Below are positions 63,010 through 64,000 of a stretch of DNA of 64,000 nucleotides, in pieces. The notes under the pieces were generated by a model that saw only the letters and a list, made by a program, of their open reading frames with translations, was not told the origin of the DNA and searched no databases. Position numbers and translations under genes: made by a program. The DNA is from UBA1046 sp012511325 (GTDB lineage: Bacteria > Bacillota > Clostridia > Saccharofermentanales > DTU023). The stretch lies in assembly GCA_050951925.1 (NCBI GenBank), contig JBMNJZ010000001.1:1302001-1366000 (forward strand), in the 5' to 3' direction. How positions within the stretch are numbered: the stretch's first letter is position 1; each line of letters opens with the position of its first letter.

Positions 63010-63085
<76 letters not shown>

Positions 63086-63225
63086 ACGGCTTGATTAAAT
63101 TATCATATTTGGGCATGACTGTCAACCGTCGTCAGGTAACTGCTATTGCCTGTGGCTGGCCGGCAAAATGCGTTTAAGGAGACAGCTGTATACCACAATA
63201 CACTGACATAGATGATCATATCTGC

Positions 63226-63804
63226 TCAGTAATTTTTCAGGCTCTCTGCGGCAAAAGTAGTTTCAGCAATCAGATCGGAAACTCTCTTATCCGATAAAGC
63301 TTCAATTAATGCTAAAGCAAAGTTCATGGCTGCGCCCGGGCCTTTGGCTGTAATAACATTGCCATCCCTGGCGACAAGTACATTCCTATATTGACCGTCA
63401 ATGTCATCCTCAAAACCGGGAAAGCAGGTAAAGCGTTTACCCGCGATCAAGCCTGCTTCATTGAGAACAATCGGCCCGGCGCAGATGGCAGACACCAATC
63501 CACCTTGTGCCACTACTTGCTGCAGGGCAGCAATGACTTTCTGATTGGCTTTCAGATTATCTGCCCCCGGTTGTCCGCCCGGAATCACTATCAGATCAGT
63601 CTCAGTCAGCTGCTGCGCGCTAAGACCATCAATGGTCTGATCCGCGAGTACGCTGACACCGTTGGCCGAGGTAACCTGTAGCTCTTGATTCCAACTGCAG
63701 GTAGTAACTTGCATCCGCGCCCGTCTCAGCAAATCAATCGGTGTCATTGCTTCAATGATTTCAAAGCCGTCTGCTAAAAATACTATTATTTTATTCCTTG
63801 CCAT
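63226..63804 (-). CDS. DJ-1/PfpI family protein
   Basis: 192 residues of the DJ-1/ThiJ/PfpI fold. The nucleophile is Cys108 in AICAGP, with an upstream acid in FLADGFEIIEAM (Glu15/Glu18), as in the YajL/DJ-1 group. Members act as glyoxalase- or deglycase-like or redox-sensing proteins; no specific activity can be set here. AGGTG precedes the ATG. It stands alone, beyond the tRNA-Ala gene. Confidence 0.9.
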   Translation of the reverse strand: MARNKIIVFLADGFEIIEAMTPIDLLRRARMQVTTCSWNQELQVTSANGVSVLADQTIDGLSAQQLTETDLIVIPGGQPGADNLKANQKVIAALQQVVAQGGLVSAICAGPIVLNEAGLIAGKRFTCFPGFEDDIDGQYRNVLVARDGNVITAKGPGAAMNFALALIEALSDKRVSDLIAETTFAAESLKNY

Positions 63805-64000
63805 ACTAACACCTGTTTGTAATTTGTATCTCGTCTGTTTAGCCGAGATTTCCTTTCCATATTATAGACTTTGCTTATTATAGCCTTAATCACGCTGACC
63901 TTGTCCGCAATTTTGGTTACAATTTAGCCTTAATCTTTGCGTTATGTGAAGAGAATAAAGATAGTGATGCTTTAAATATTTTATATAAAAATATCACGTC

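Overview
The window looks like the chromosome of an anaerobic, amino-acid-fermenting low-to-mid-GC Firmicute, most likely a member of the Clostridia. This rests on a glycine reductase operon, a full selenocysteine system, CIRCE/HrcA control of the chaperones, T-box and FMN riboswitches, purine-rich Shine-Dalgarno sites and an ECF riboflavin transporter. No species is claimed. No rRNA, CRISPR array, phage module or intact insertion sequence was seen.

Region 1 (1-19.7 kb) is core genome, mostly on the minus strand: the 3' end of tyrS, the hrcA-grpE-dnaK-dnaJ heat-shock operon behind a perfect CIRCE, hemW, glnS and gltX, an acyl-CoA ligase, a TPM-domain/zinc-ribbon pair and a J-domain protein with a cysteine-rich tail. 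Two extracytoplasmic proteins here look like hydrolases that have lost catalytic residues (an M28-like lipoprotein and an S11-like membrane protein).

Region 2 (19.8-35.4 kb) is a selenium and glycine reductase block: selB, selA, a DUF3343/TusA/YedE trio, a cysteine desulfurase/selenocysteine lyase, then grdX-grdE-grdB-trxB-trxA-grdA-grdC-grdD-selD. Three genes (selD, grdA, grdB) contain an in-frame UGA at the family's known Sec position, each followed by a short hairpin. Ordinary gene calling splits or shortens them. tRNA-Sec lies 20 kb away at 55.1 kb. Together these genes reduce glycine to acetyl phosphate with electrons from thioredoxin, and supply and insert the selenium that the reaction needs.

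Region 3 (35.4-53.6 kb) is an amino-acid and peptide catabolism area that looks AT-richer than its surroundings: a long tryptophanase-like lyase, tyrosine phenol-lyase, and a compact unit of Asp/Glu racemase, two paralogous M29-like proteins bracketing a five-gene Opp-type ABC importer, a PucR-type regulator, a prolyl-iminopeptidase-like hydrolase and a SagB-type oxidoreductase. The racemase/M29/Opp/PucR unit is a candidate undescribed uptake and catabolic system.

Region 4 (53.8-64 kb) holds an ATP-grasp ligase, tRNA-Sec, an FMN-riboswitch-controlled riboflavin importer plus stand-alone riboflavin kinase, a Trp T-box controlling a lone TrpB2, and a three-gene signalling cassette: an XRE-like protein, a membrane Ser/Thr kinase with an external leucine-rich-repeat domain, and an LRR lipoprotein with the same cap-plus-LRR layout. 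tRNA-Ala(GGC) and a DJ-1/PfpI protein close the window.
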